DNA of 64,000 nucleotides from Colwellia sp. RSH04. Its GTDB lineage: Bacteria > Pseudomonadota > Gammaproteobacteria > Enterobacterales > Alteromonadaceae. Each line of letters starts with the position of its first letter. The first letter of the stretch is position 1. Below the pieces are notes generated by a model. The model was not told where the DNA came from. It was given only the letters and a program-made list of their open reading frames with translations, and searched no databases. Location: positions 372,001 to 436,000 of the forward strand of contig NZ_QXIO01000002.1 in assembly GCF_003545765.1 (NCBI RefSeq), read 5' to 3'. The position numbers were made by a program, and so were the translations under genes. Positions 27,523 to 37,100 of the stretch are shown in pieces.

Positions 27523-28122
27523 ACAAACATAAGACTTAGAAGTATTTACATCATAAAGCTTAATATTTAACACTTAACTATATAGTGTGTATGAATTTTA
27601 ACTAGCCAAAAAACAACCTGCAAAAATAAACCAATAAAAACATAAAGATACCAAATAACCCAATCATTACTAACAAAGATATCCACAGGTTTTGTGGATA
27701 GACTTAACAAAAGTAAAGCTTGCTTAGAGTCTATAGATCAAAATATAAGCAAAGGTTTATAGCTATTACCTTTACAATTAATTGAAAGACCCTAAAAACA
27801 ACACATTATAGATATAAAGCAATATTTATTTCACTCATATAAATCTTTCATTACCAAAGAAAAGTATATTTTTCACTTCCTTTTGATTATATTTTCATGC
27901 AGAACCATCAGAATTAACACTAGGTTAATCATCATTAAATTGTTAACCGTTAATCATTCTTTTCAACTGTGTAGGTTAAATAACCTCATTTTATAGCTTC
28001 TGCCCTGCCTAAATATCTAATCGATTACAGTAAAACTGCCTAGAAAAGTGAAAGGGCGCTAGTGTAAATTGACAGAAATGTTATATTATTATCTTAGATA
28101 CACACGTAAAATAAGGACTTAG
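27523..28122. other. 600-base gene-free interval after pta
   Basis: No convincing coding frame on either strand. It holds a DnaA-box-like palindrome (27680-27700) and a cluster of GTTAA/TTAAC elements: ATTAAC-5-GTTAAT at about 27913-27929, GTTAAC near 27942, and AGGTTA-AA-TAACCT at about 27972-27985. The last ~60 bases contain the promoter of the ACT gene; AAGGA precedes its ATG by 6 nt. Confidence 0.5.
27680..27700. repeat. Inverted pair of DnaA-box-like 8-mers
   Basis: TATCCACA (27680-27687) and TGTGGATA (27693-27700) form a perfect inverted repeat with a 5-nt GGTTT spacer. Each arm is the core of the DnaA box TTATCCACA with one mismatch at the outer base. It can also fold as an 8-bp hairpin. 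Confidence 0.7.
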
Positions 28123-28521
28123 ATGTCTCAGTTAACTCTTAGGCTCATCAACGAAGCTTTCGCCATTCATAGTTTAGCTAAAAACTCTGACATACCAGCA
28201 CAAGTTTTCAAATCTGACATATATTTCATTGCAAAAACGTTTGATGAAATATCAATAGTTCTACCGCAAAATATTCAATTAAATAGCGATGATGTCGAAA
28301 GAGATTGGCAAGCACTTGAAGTGGTTGGTCCATTAGACTTTACGCTCACGGGTATTCTGTCAAATATTTCCACTGTGTTAGCTAATGAGAAAATTAGTAT
28401 ATTCGCTATGTCGACTTTTGATACTGATTATATTCTTGTTAAAGAAGCTAAAATCAAAGCCGCCATTGAAGCATTGAGAGCGAATCAATACCAAGTACTA
28501 ATTCCCAGTACACAGCAATAA
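28123..28521 (+). CDS. ACT-domain protein (CASTOR/ACT_7-like)
   Basis: 132 residues with two ACT-like halves. The second half, VGPLDFTLTGILSNISTVLANEKISIFAMSTFDTDYILVKEAKIKAAIEAL, matches the ACT_7 (CASTOR/DUF2241-like) pattern of amino-acid sensors: D-TLTGIL--I---L---I-IF-MSTF-TDYIL. The ligand and partner are unknown. It has a good ribosome site (AAGGA, 6 nt upstream). Cytosolic. It precedes the Spx/YffB-like gene by 71 nt and may be cotranscribed with it and dapE. Confidence 0.82.
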   Translation: MSQLTLRLINEAFAIHSLAKNSDIPAQVFKSDIYFIAKTFDEISIVLPQNIQLNSDDVERDWQALEVVGPLDFTLTGILSNISTVLANEKISIFAMSTFDTDYILVKEAKIKAAIEALRANQYQVLIPSTQQ

Positions 28522-28592
28522 CAACGCACTAATGACGCCATCTTCTATCAAGGTGGTACGTTAATCACCAGAAATTATATTACGAGTAAAAA

Positions 28593-28946
28593 ATGATCAC
28601 CTTATATGGCATAAATAACTGCGATACCGTTAAAAAAGCGATAAAATGGCTTAAGCAAGAAAATATTAACCATGAATTTTTTGATTTCAAAAAGCAAGAA
28701 CTCACCCCTGAGTTATTAACTGGCTTCGTCGAAAAAAGTGATTGGTCAGCCTTATTAAATAAACGAAGTACTACGTTTAGAAACTTACCTGAAGACATTA
28801 AAAACAACCTGACAAATGAAGCACTCTTTACCTGTGTTCTTGAACAACCTACATTATTAAAAAGACCATTATTACTTCATGATGGACAATTAACTCTTGG
28901 GTTTAAACCAGAGTTGTACCAAGAAATATTTCATACCAAATCTTAA
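28593..28946 (+). CDS. yffB: ArsC-like/Spx-MgsR family protein (YffB)
   Basis: 117 residues, thioredoxin fold. N-terminal NCDTVKKAIKWL has the single cysteine C10 of the family (no CxxC), then FDFKKQELTPELL, LLNKRSTTFRNLP, and the ArsC-type arginine in LKRPLLL. This is the YffB subgroup, which binds glutathione in Pseudomonas but is not an arsenate reductase. It precedes dapE by 50 nt, as in E. coli (yffB-dapE), supporting the identification. Confidence 0.88.
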   Translation: MITLYGINNCDTVKKAIKWLKQENINHEFFDFKKQELTPELLTGFVEKSDWSALLNKRSTTFRNLPEDIKNNLTNEALFTCVLEQPTLLKRPLLLHDGQLTLGFKPELYQEIFHTKS

Positions 28947-28996
28947 GCTTTAATAGCAATTAAGACTCTACATAACTGTGACATAAAGGACAGAAT

Positions 28997-30166
28997 GTGA
29001 TCCCTAATGAAAGTAACGTAATTGAATTAGCTAAAGCGCTAATTTCTAGGCCTTCAGTAACGCCAGAAGATGCGGGTTGCCAGCAACTGATGAGTGAAAG
29101 ATTAAAAAACATTGGTTTTATCAATGAAACCATGGTTTTTGAAGATACAACCAACTTATGGTCTCGACGAAATGGGCAGCAGTCTACTCTCAATGATAAA
29201 GTTTTTTGTTTTGCTGGGCATACTGATGTTGTGCCTCCTGGTAACTTAGAATTATGGAAAACCCCACCCTTTGAGCCAACCATTATCGACGGTGTACTTT
29301 ATGGTAGAGGTAGTGCCGATATGAAAGGCAGTTTAGCTGCTATGATTATTGCAACAGAAAAGTTTGTTGCTGATTATCCTGATCATAATGGCGCTATAGC
29401 CTTTCTCATAACCAGTGATGAAGAAGGTCCTTTTATCAATGGTACAACACGTGTTATTGATACTTTAGAAGCGCGCAATGAAAAAATAAATTACTGTATT
29501 GTCGGTGAACCATCAAGTACTCACCGTATTGGTGATGTTATAAAAAATGGCCGTAGAGGCTCAATCTCAGCCGAGGTAGATATTCATGGTAAACAAGGCC
29601 ATGTTGCTTACCCTGAACATGTTAAAAATCCAATTCATAGTGCGATGCCAGCCCTAACAGAGCTTAGTCAATATCATTGGGATCATGGCAATGATTACTT
29701 TCCAGCGACTAGCTTTCAACTTTCTAATATTAATTCAGGTACTGGCGCAACTAACGTTGTGCCTGGGCACTTAACAGCGTTATTTAATTTACGTTACAGC
29801 ACCGAACTTAATGATCAATTGATCGTCGATACGATAGAGTCTGTCTTAACAAAGCATGAATTAAATTACGATATAAAATGGACTTTTAATGGCAAACCTT
29901 TTGTCACAGAAATGACCGACAGTAAGCACTGCTTCTTGGCAAGCGTAAGTAAATCTGTAGAAGTTGTAACAGGCTTAGCACCTGAACTATCGACATCTGG
30001 CGGAACATCTGATGGGCGTTTTATCGCTCCAACAGGCGCTCAAGTAATAGAACTTGGCCCTTGTAATTCGACCATTCATCAAGTAAATGAAGCTGTTGTT
30101 TGTAAAGACTTGGAACAATTAGTTGATATTTATTACGAGTGCTTAAAACGCATGTTAACTGACTAA
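28997..30166 (+). CDS. dapE: Succinyl-diaminopimelate desuccinylase
   Basis: Zinc hydrolase of the lysine/meso-DAP pathway feeding peptidoglycan. 389 residues. Motifs: [12 protein letters not shown] (metal His, catalytic Asp), [32 protein letters not shown] (catalytic Glu pair), VGEPSST, GRRGS, and the final [12 protein letters not shown] with a metal His. It starts at GTG 28997, supported by AGGA at 28987-28990; the overlapping ATG at 28995 runs straight into a stop. About 14 residues longer than the E. coli enzyme. Confidence 0.95.
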   Translation: MIPNESNVIELAKALISRPSVTPEDAGCQQLMSERLKNIGFINETMVFEDTTNLWSRRNGQQSTLNDKVFCFAGHTDVVPPGNLELWKTPPFEPTIIDGVLYGRGSADMKGSLAAMIIATEKFVADYPDHNGAIAFLITSDEEGPFINGTTRVIDTLEARNEKINYCIVGEPSSTHRIGDVIKNGRRGSISAEVDIHGKQGHVAYPEHVKNPIHSAMPALTELSQYHWDHGNDYFPATSFQLSNINSGTGATNVVPGHLTALFNLRYSTELNDQLIVDTIESVLTKHELNYDIKWTFNGKPFVTEMTDSKHCFLASVSKSVEVVTGLAPELSTSGGTSDGRFIAPTGAQVIELGPCNSTIHQVNEAVVCKDLEQLVDIYYECLKRMLTD

Positions 30167-30180
30167 ACGCATTATTAACT

Positions 30181-30885
30181 ATGTTTTTAACTACACCTAT
30201 TACTGCAGCACAGTTACTCGGTACAACTGAGCAACATATTAGACTTATTGATGAGCGAGTTGCTATTCACCAAGACATGCACAGTGCTTTTACTAGCCTA
30301 CAAAAAGCTGCTTTAGCGGATGATATAAAAATAGATATTGCCAGTGGTTTTCGCTCGTTTGAACGCCAAAAAATGATATGGAATAATAAGTTTTCAGGTA
30401 GAAGCCCTGTTAAAAATGAAGTAGGAAAAAGTGTTAATTTATCCTCACTTTCTGACATAGATAAAGCCAATGCCATACTATTATTTTCAGCGCTACCTGG
30501 TGCTAGTCGACATCATTGGGGTTGTGATATAGATATTTATTCGCAAAAACTATTGCCTGAACAGCAAACACTTCAGTTAGAGCCTTGGGAATATGAAAGT
30601 ACTGGCCCTTTCGCACCATTAACAGCATGGCTCAAGGAACACGCTCGTGCATTTGATTTTTATTTTCCCTACGATAAATATCGCGGTGGCATTGCAGCAG
30701 AGCCTTGGCATTTATCCTTTGCCCCCCTTTCACATGCTTATGAGCAAGCTTTTCAACTCGACATCTTAATAGATTGCATTAATCACTCAAATATAGAGGG
30801 GGGGCAGATGATAATAAACAATCTTGATTTTATCGTTAAAACGTATATTAGCAACGTCAACGAAGGAGAATTCACTTGCCTTTAA
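30181..30885 (+). CDS. VanY-like D-alanyl-D-alanine carboxypeptidase (LAS family)
   Basis: 234 residues, peptidase M15B (VanY). It has the SGFRSFERQ region (residues 55-63), the zinc motif S109-R-H111-HW-G114-CDI-D118 (SxHxxGxxxD) and the late EPWHLSF with catalytic Glu and metal His. No signal peptide is obvious, so it may act in the cytosol or be exported otherwise. It is 14 nt downstream of dapE, consistent with a cell-wall DAP/peptide link. Confidence 0.87.
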   Translation: MFLTTPITAAQLLGTTEQHIRLIDERVAIHQDMHSAFTSLQKAALADDIKIDIASGFRSFERQKMIWNNKFSGRSPVKNEVGKSVNLSSLSDIDKANAILLFSALPGASRHHWGCDIDIYSQKLLPEQQTLQLEPWEYESTGPFAPLTAWLKEHARAFDFYFPYDKYRGGIAAEPWHLSFAPLSHAYEQAFQLDILIDCINHSNIEGGQMIINNLDFIVKTYISNVNEGEFTCL

Positions 30886-30933
30886 ACAGTCACGTACTTT
30901 CCTTTTCTCATCAATAAAAAAGAGGATAATGCA

Positions 30934-31122
30934 TTGGAAGATTGGTTAACATTTATCGTAATTGGCATTGCCGTAGTAATACTCATTGGCAATTTTAGTT
31001 CGTTTCAAAAAAGCGCTAAACAAAAGCTAAGAAAAAAAGGGTTAAATGATTTAAAAGAGACTTTACCTAGAACGCAGAAAACATCACACAAGATGGATAC
31101 TATCAATAAAGATAAAGAGTAG
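30934..31122 (+). CDS. DUF2897 small membrane protein
   Basis: 62 residues: one N-terminal transmembrane helix (WLTFIVIGIAVVILIGNF) and a basic, polar tail (KKGLNDLKETLPRTQK). This matches DUF2897, small single-helix proteins that take the place next to dapE held by ypfN in E. coli. TTG 30934 start, with AGAGG at 30921-30925. No in-frame ATG is available; ATG 30929 is out of frame and closes after six codons. It is the last gene before the mobile element's left end. Confidence 0.78.
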   Translation: MEDWLTFIVIGIAVVILIGNFSSFQKSAKQKLRKKGLNDLKETLPRTQKTSHKMDTINKDKE

Positions 31123-31174
31123 CTTTTACGTTAAAACAACGGTATTTGCTCTAAATCAGAGATAAACAACGTTG

Positions 31175-31181
31175 AGTAAAC
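31175..31181. repeat. Target-site duplication, left copy (AGTAAAC)
   Basis: AGTAAAC lies immediately outside the left terminal inverted repeat. An identical 7-mer sits immediately outside the right terminal repeat at 41588-41594. Confidence 0.88.
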
Positions 31182-31202
31182 TGTAGTAGCTCATATCTGA
31201 TC
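31182..31202 (+). repeat. Left terminal inverted repeat
   Basis: 21 bp, TGTAGTAGCTC...CTGATC, reading inward; perfectly complementary to 41567-41587. Similarity continues inward to about 31245 with mismatches. Confidence 0.92.
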
Positions 31203-31269
31203 TGAAAATTTTGAATATAGGTTTTGACCTCATCGTACAATCAACAAAGTCGGTATCTTAGCCAAAAGC

Positions 31270-31311
31270 TGACATTGGCAACAAAACAAATATTCACTGT
31301 TGCTAATGTCA
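31270..31311 (-). terminator. Hairpin downstream of mipA
   Basis: TGACATTGGCAACA and TGTTGCTAATGTCA pair with one mismatch around a 14-nt loop, 20 nt beyond the mipA stop. On the minus strand it is followed by AGCTTTTGGC, a weak T-run. It would insulate flanking DNA from the element's leftward transcription. Confidence 0.6.
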
Positions 31312-31331
31312 TGACTAATTTTTAGATCTGT

Positions 31332-32159
31332 CTAAAATACATATATAGCACTAATACCCACTTCAGCTTCATAATCACTTCGAGCAATAGGGCTGTCTCG
31401 CACTTCACTGCTATAGTATTCAAAAAGTGCTTCGCCATAGAGTTGCCAGCTTTCATTAATATTATGTCGATAATTATAATCAACACCAATCGAGCGAATT
31501 CCTCCGCTAATTTTTATCTTATCTAAACCTGATGCGGCAGATTGTTCGTCATTTACTCCAAACCCTTTATTGGCATATTCGCTATCATGAAAAACTGCAA
31601 CCAAGTTAACTTCTGAACCAGTGCCATCGGATTGGTCTCCAAAGCGTCGTCCAATACCAAACAAACCTAAATTACCCTCATCTCCAGCGACTAAACGCCC
31701 CACTAGCCAGTAGCGCCAATCAGGAGTAAAAGAACGGCGTGCTTGAAGCACTAGTTCAAAACCCTCCTCTTGATCACCTAACCCATCAAGTCTCCCATCA
31801 TCTGAATCACCTTCTTCTCTGCCTTCATCAAACCCTACAAGAGCATCCAAAAGCCACTCATCAGAAACAAGACTTCGCCACCCAAAAGCTTCTCCTGCAA
31901 AATAATAGATATTGTTTCCATCTCGCCATTGCACTGCACCAGCAGGTTGAGGTTCAAAACCAAATTCATCTGAACCTTCGTATGCTGACTCATATTCAAC
32001 ACCTAACCCAAGCCCAAACGCCCATCCATTTTCACCTTTTGTAAAATCATCAACTGATGGTAATGGCACTAAAACAGTTTTGTTGTCTTGTGCAATAACA
32101 GTATTGATTGAGAATAGTAGTATCGAAGGAATTAAAAGTCGGCTTATTATATTTTTCAT
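31332..32159 (-). CDS. MipA/OmpV family outer-membrane protein
   Basis: 275 residues. Signal peptide 1-23 (...INTVIAQ). The mature protein begins KGENGWAFGLGLGVEYESAYEGSDEFGFEPQPAGAVQW, the family's opening with the G-G-YES-Y-G pattern, and closes on a beta strand ending VGISAIYVF. Members are outer-membrane barrels of unclear role; some MipA proteins scaffold peptidoglycan enzymes and others sit beside metal-responsive systems. It is the last cargo gene, 395 nt beyond the DUF6488-like gene with a hairpin between, so it likely has its own promoter. Confidence 0.85.
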   Translation of the reverse strand: MKNIISRLLIPSILLFSINTVIAQDNKTVLVPLPSVDDFTKGENGWAFGLGLGVEYESAYEGSDEFGFEPQPAGAVQWRDGNNIYYFAGEAFGWRSLVSDEWLLDALVGFDEGREEGDSDDGRLDGLGDQEEGFELVLQARRSFTPDWRYWLVGRLVAGDEGNLGLFGIGRRFGDQSDGTGSEVNLVAVFHDSEYANKGFGVNDEQSAASGLDKIKISGGIRSIGVDYNYRHNINESWQLYGEALFEYYSSEVRDSPIARSDYEAEVGISAIYVF

Positions 32160-32554
32160 AGAGTTACCCTGAATTAGTGCAGAAATATACTTATTAACTT
32201 TAGGATACGTATGGGATTAATAAAAGGTTCAGATATTCGAGGGTGGATATGCTTTTAACTTAGGGCATGCAAAAATCACAGTTTCTATTTATCTTCAGCT
32301 TTCGTATCTTTGTTAACATTGACCTTGTGATTTCTTCAGCTAGCCAATTACGGACATTAGCCTTTGTAAAAAACCAAAGATATCTAGGGTAATATTATCA
32401 AAAGCTTATACTTGTTTGTGAGGTTGGTTTAAGCTCAAATCAGTCGTTAAAATTAAACTATTATTTAGAATATATAAGCATTCGTTAAGGCTTTTTTGCT
32501 GAAGATATATAGCCTGAAGCACTGATAACTATTATCAGTGCTTCATTACTATAA
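32160..32554. other. Gene-free interval inside the element
   Basis: 395 bases between mipA and the DUF6488-like gene. I looked for transposase fragments on both strands and saw none. It holds the 32516-32544 hairpin at its right end and presumably the mipA promoter at its left end. Confidence 0.5.
32516..32544 (-). terminator. Strong hairpin ending the efflux operon
   Basis: GAAGCACTGATAA and TTATCAGTGCTTC form a perfect 13-bp stem with a 3-nt CTA loop, 10 nt past the stop of the DUF6488-like gene. There is no clear T-run, so it may be a 3'-end hairpin rather than a full intrinsic terminator. Confidence 0.7.
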
Positions 32555-32887
32555 TTAAAATGTCTTTTTATCTTTTGCCGCCAAGACTTCACCATTCTTG
32601 GCAATTTTAAAATAGACTTTTTTATCACTTTTTGGATTACTAGCACTAACCACATAATAGCTATCTTCAACACTCGAAATTGCAAACTGAGATTTGTCTA
32701 GGCTCTTCCAAGTATCATCAAGCTTACCTACGGCAAAACCAACGTCTTTGAAAGTCATTTTTTTTATCGCTTTTGCAGCAATGCTAAGTGCTTTTTGACC
32801 GCTGATAACATCATGATCACCGTGAGCATATACATTAATGCTTAGTAAAGCGGTGCATAATGCAATAATTGATAGTATTTTGTTCAT
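32555..32887 (-). CDS. DUF6488-like periplasmic protein (PepSY-like)
   Basis: 110 residues. Signal peptide 1-21 (MNKILSIIALCTALLSINVYA), then an HGDHD start to the mature chain and GQKALSIAAKAIKKMTFKDVGFAVGKLDDTWKSL ... YYVVSASNPKSDKKVYFKIAKNGEVLAAK. This fits the DUF6488 proteins found beside czc/hupE genes in marine bacteria; the fold looks PepSY-like. The His/Asp-rich HGDHD could bind metal ions. It ends the operon that begins at the BlaI-like gene. The DUF number is from memory. Confidence 0.72.
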   Translation of the reverse strand: MNKILSIIALCTALLSINVYAHGDHDVISGQKALSIAAKAIKKMTFKDVGFAVGKLDDTWKSLDKSQFAISSVEDSYYVVSASNPKSDKKVYFKIAKNGEVLAAKDKKTF

Positions 32888-32916
32888 TGTATTCTCCAGA
32901 GTTTATATCGTAATAA

Positions 32917-33447
32917 TTATTGTTTCAGACCAATCACTTCATACTGGCCTTTGACCATAAGCTGTATAGCGATAGCTTTATCGGTCTTATTTTTCCAATA
33001 CCAGCCATGAGAACCAGCAAATGGAGTAGTAAAGCTACCTTTCATTTCGTTAGTGGTAGCAATTGCAAAACTTTCAAAGTATCCCGTAGTGTCCCCCTCC
33101 GGTTCACCATGTAAATCAAAGTAGAGTGATTCACCATCTGTTAACCATTCATATGTCATTTTCTCATACTGCTTCATATAAAACTTATACTCTATACCTC
33201 GCCCTGCTGGTACAGTAACTTCAATCGTTTGAAATTCATCAGTACCTTTGCTGGTAGCTAAACTAGTTGCTGGTTGCTGTTCTTCTCCTGCTGTTGCTAA
33301 GACAGTTAAGCCTAGTTTTTTGCCAATTCCCGTAGGATCAATATTATATTCTGCTGGTAATATCAGTGTGACTATCGCGATGGCCGCAATAACGATTGCT
33401 GACACGCTCGCTTTGATTAATGTTTTACTACTTACTGTATGTTGCAT
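32917..33447 (-). CDS. 'Transmembrane anchor' protein of metal-efflux loci
   Basis: 176 residues. One N-terminal transmembrane helix (about 12-30) carries a periplasmic domain with TVPAGRGIEYKFYMKQYEKMTYEW, YFDLHGEPEG, and GSHGWYWKN near the end. Proteins of this kind are annotated as 'transmembrane anchor protein' next to HupE/UreJ and CzcA genes. No enzymatic motif is visible; the beta-rich domain and conserved His/Trp suggest a ligand- or metal-binding role (inference). It lies 26 nt downstream of hupE. Confidence 0.72.
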   Translation of the reverse strand: MQHTVSSKTLIKASVSAIVIAAIAIVTLILPAEYNIDPTGIGKKLGLTVLATAGEEQQPATSLATSKGTDEFQTIEVTVPAGRGIEYKFYMKQYEKMTYEWLTDGESLYFDLHGEPEGDTTGYFESFAIATTNEMKGSFTTPFAGSHGWYWKNKTDKAIAIQLMVKGQYEVIGLKQ

Positions 33448-33473
33448 AACTTTCTCTTATCTTTTTTGATTTA

Positions 33474-34199
33474 TTAAATGGTGAAATAACCCGTTAATTG
33501 CAGACCCATCAACATAACACCTGCACTCATCAATGCAGTGTTAGTTAATGTTGAAAATCGTTGAAATGATGGGAGTTTACGCCATGCATTTATCACTATC
33601 AGAATGATTGCAAGAGCAGCAAACTGACCAAGCTCAACACCTAAATTAAAGGCTATTAAGTTAGTGATTAGCCCATCTTCTGGTAATTGGAATTCTTGTA
33701 ATTTAGTCGCCAGACCAAAACCATGAAATAGGCCAAATATTAGCACTGCCCATTGCGTATTTGGTTGCCAGTTAAAGCAACGTTTAAAGCCACCTAAATT
33801 ATCAAAACCCTTATACACCACTGAAAATCCTATAATGGCATCAATTAAGTATGCGTTGACTTGAATATCGCTTAAAACACCAAACAGTAAAGTGACGCTA
33901 TGCCCAATGGTAAACATGGTTACATAAAGTAATACATCTCTGCTGTGATATAGGAAAAAAATTACACCGACTAAAAACAGAATGTGATCATAACCAGTGA
34001 TCATATGCTTAGCGCCGATGTATAAAAACGGAATGAATTGAACTCCAGTATTTTGTTCTAAAAAAGCTCGCGTCTTATCATCAACACCATGTGCTAAAAC
34101 ATCAACACTGATTAATGCAAAAGCAACGATAAGTAAGTACAGGCTATACTTGATAACATTCTTAACGCCAATAGTATTAATTGTTAGATTATTTGGCAT
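33474..34199 (-). CDS. HupE/UreJ family membrane protein
   Basis: Polytopic inner-membrane protein, ~241 residues, six to seven helices after a signal-like first helix. It has the family's conserved histidines in HMITGYDHILFL, FTIGHSVTLL and GLFHGFGLA. HupE/UreJ proteins are nickel or related metal permeases; here membership of a Czc operon suggests Ni/Co/Zn handling. I use ATG 34199: GGAG lies 7 nt upstream, and the longer frame from TTG 34220 would absorb that site. It overlaps the end of czcA by 11 nt, implying translational coupling. Confidence 0.85.
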   Translation of the reverse strand: MPNNLTINTIGVKNVIKYSLYLLIVAFALISVDVLAHGVDDKTRAFLEQNTGVQFIPFLYIGAKHMITGYDHILFLVGVIFFLYHSRDVLLYVTMFTIGHSVTLLFGVLSDIQVNAYLIDAIIGFSVVYKGFDNLGGFKRCFNWQPNTQWAVLIFGLFHGFGLATKLQEFQLPEDGLITNLIAFNLGVELGQFAALAIILIVINAWRKLPSFQRFSTLTNTALMSAGVMLMGLQLTGYFTI

Positions 34200-37100
34200 C
34201 AGATGACTCCAATACTTCAACTTCAGTCAAAAGTGACTCCTTTTCTCTATGTAAAATTCGATATAACGCAGGGATAACAAACAAGGTCAGTAAGGTGGAT
34301 GAAATGATCCCGCCAATAACTACCGTTGCGAGTGGACGCTGCACTTCTGAGCCTATCCCCGTATTTAATGCCATAGGAATAAAACCTAAGGATGCAACGA
34401 GTGCGGTTGTTAGCACTGGTCGTAATCGTGTTAAAGCCCCGTCAAATATTGCCTGATTAAGCGAAACGCCGTCTTTTCGAAGCTCTCGAATAAACGACAC
34501 CATGACTAAGCCATTCAAAATCGCAATACCTGATAGCGCAATAAAACCAACAGCAGCGGATATTGAAAATGGAATATCTCTAAGAAGCAGTGCTGCAATA
34601 CCACCAGTCAACGCTAAAGGCACTCCAGTAAAGATAATCATCGCATCTTTAACTGAATTTAATGCCAAAATTAATAAGCCAATGATCATTAACAAAGTGA
34701 CAGGTACAACAACACTCAAGCGTTTTGATGCTGATTGTAGCTTTTGATATGTACCGCCATATTCAACCCAATATCCAGCAGGCACTTCAACACTGTCACC
34801 AATAGCGGCTTGAATATCTGCAACAAAACTGCCTAAATCTCGACCCCTTATATTAGCGGTGACTACCACACGGCGCTTTCCGTTTTCACGGTTGATTTGA
34901 TTTGCAGCTGAAATAAGCTCTAGCGTTACTAATTCTTGTAGAGGGATAGCATGACCATCAGGTAAATGAATCGGTAAGTACGATAGTTCATCAATATTAT
35001 TACGTCTTGTCTCACTTAAGCGAACAACAATATCCGAGCGTATGTCACCTTGATAAAACTTCCCTGCAATGGTGCCACCCATTGCAGTTGCTACTTGAGA
35101 TTGCACTTGGGCAATGCTAATTCCATGTTGCATAAGTTTCTGACGTTTAGGCACTAAGCTCAACATAGGTAAACCTGTTATCTGCTCTACCTGAATATCG
35201 GCAATACCATCGACTTGAGCAATTGCAGACTCAATTTCAGCGCCAAGTGCTGCTAATGAATCAAAATCATCACCGAATACTTTTATTGCCAGTTCTGCCC
35301 TAACACCAGCAAGTAGCTCGTTAAATCGCATTTGAATAGGCTGTAGGAATTCATAACGGTTTCCCGGAATTGGCTCAACCAGTGCTGCTAACTCTTCGAC
35401 AACTTGTGCTTTGCTTTTATTTGGATCAGGCCACTCGTTTCTAGGCTTAAGAATAATAAAGTTATCGGCAACACTTGGAGGTACTGCATCAGTTGCTACA
35501 TCAGCGGTGCCAATTTTTGCGAAGACTCGCTCAACCTCAGGCATTTGTTTAATTTTTTCTTCTAACGTCGATTGCAGTGCAATAGCTTGACTCAAAGACG
35601 TACCTGGAATACGCAAAGCGTGCATGGCAATATCTCCTTCATCTAAATTAGGCGCAAATTCACTGCCTAAATTAGTCGCTTGAATACCAAACCAAATCAC
35701 TAACGCCGAGGCTGAAAACACGACAAACCATCGAGCTTTAATCACCCAGTTTAAAGCTGGACGATATAAGACTTCTGCCCCTCGCATTAATGGGCTATGT
35801 TTTTCTTTAACTGGTTTTTTAAACAATAACGCGATCATTGCGGGTACAAAGGTTACTGAAAGTAACATCGCACTCAGCAATGCGATAACTACTGTAATTG
35901 CCATTGGGTGAAACATCTTGCCTTCAACGCCTTCTAAAGCAAATATCGGCAAATAAACAGCAGTAATAATAAATACACCAAACAACGCAGGGCGAATAAC
36001 TTCACGCGTGGCTTCAAACACTAATTCCATTCGCTCTTTTAAAGGCAACGGATTTGGCCCTGCTTGGCTTAAACGGCGTAAACAATTCTCAACAATAATA
36101 ATGGCTCCATCAACGAGTAAGCCAAAATCTAAAGCGCCTAGGCTCATTAAATTGGCACTAACTCGCGTTTGCACCATCCCTGTTACGGTCATTAACATGG
36201 CAAATGGGATCACTAACGCCGTTAAGAATGCGGCGCGGAAATTACCCAATAAAACAAACAGCACCACGATTACTAGAATTGCACCTTCCGCTAAGTTGGT
36301 TTGCACGGTTGTTAAGGTTTTATCCACTAATTTTGTTCTATCGTAAACAGCAGTAGCAACGATGCCTTCTGGTAGAGTCGCATTAATTTCTTTTAGCTTT
36401 TCACCTACACCGTGCGCAACGGTACGACTATTTTCGCCGATAAGCATAAATACCGTACTCATGACCACTTCACGGCCATTTTGAGTTGCAGCTCCTGTTC
36501 TCAACCCTTTGCCATTTTCAATGTCAGCTACGTCTTTGACATAAATCGCAGAGCCTTTGTGTGTTTGTAGCACAATATCGCCAACGGCTTGCATGCTGGT
36601 AACTTGTCCTGGAACTCTTAGCAACCATTGGGCACCTTTTTGCTCAATGAAACCCGCACCTTGATTTTGGTTATTGCTGGCTATTGCATTAACAACATCT
36701 GCTTGCGTTAAGCCAAATGCCATTAGTTTTTCTGGATTAAATGCAACTAAGATCTCACGCTCAAAGCCACCGATAGGGTTTACTTCCACAACACCAGGTA
36801 CACGCATTAATTGCGGCCTAATAGTCCAGTCATGAACAGTACGTAAGTCCATAGGAGTGATTGCGTAGCCATCGGGGTGAGTAGCGCCTTCTTTTGCATC
36901 AACGGTGAACATAAATATTTCACCTAGACCTGTCGCGATTGGCCCTAACTCAGGTTCTAAACCAAGAGGTAATTCAGAGCGTGCTGCCGATAAACGCTCA
37001 TTGACTAACTGACGCGCAAAATAAATGTCAGTATCATCATTAAAAATCGCCACAACTTGAGATAAACCATAACGTGAAACAGAGCGCGTATAGGTTAAGC

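Noticed and set aside
27480-28122. Chromosomal or plasmid replication origin
   Set aside because: Only one DnaA-box pair, no dnaA/dnaN/rep neighbour, no cluster of boxes or 13-mers.
34189-34456. Frames on the + strand within czcA (for example 34181-34456, 36008-36346)
   Set aside because: Shadows of the well-supported czcA frame, with no ribosome sites.
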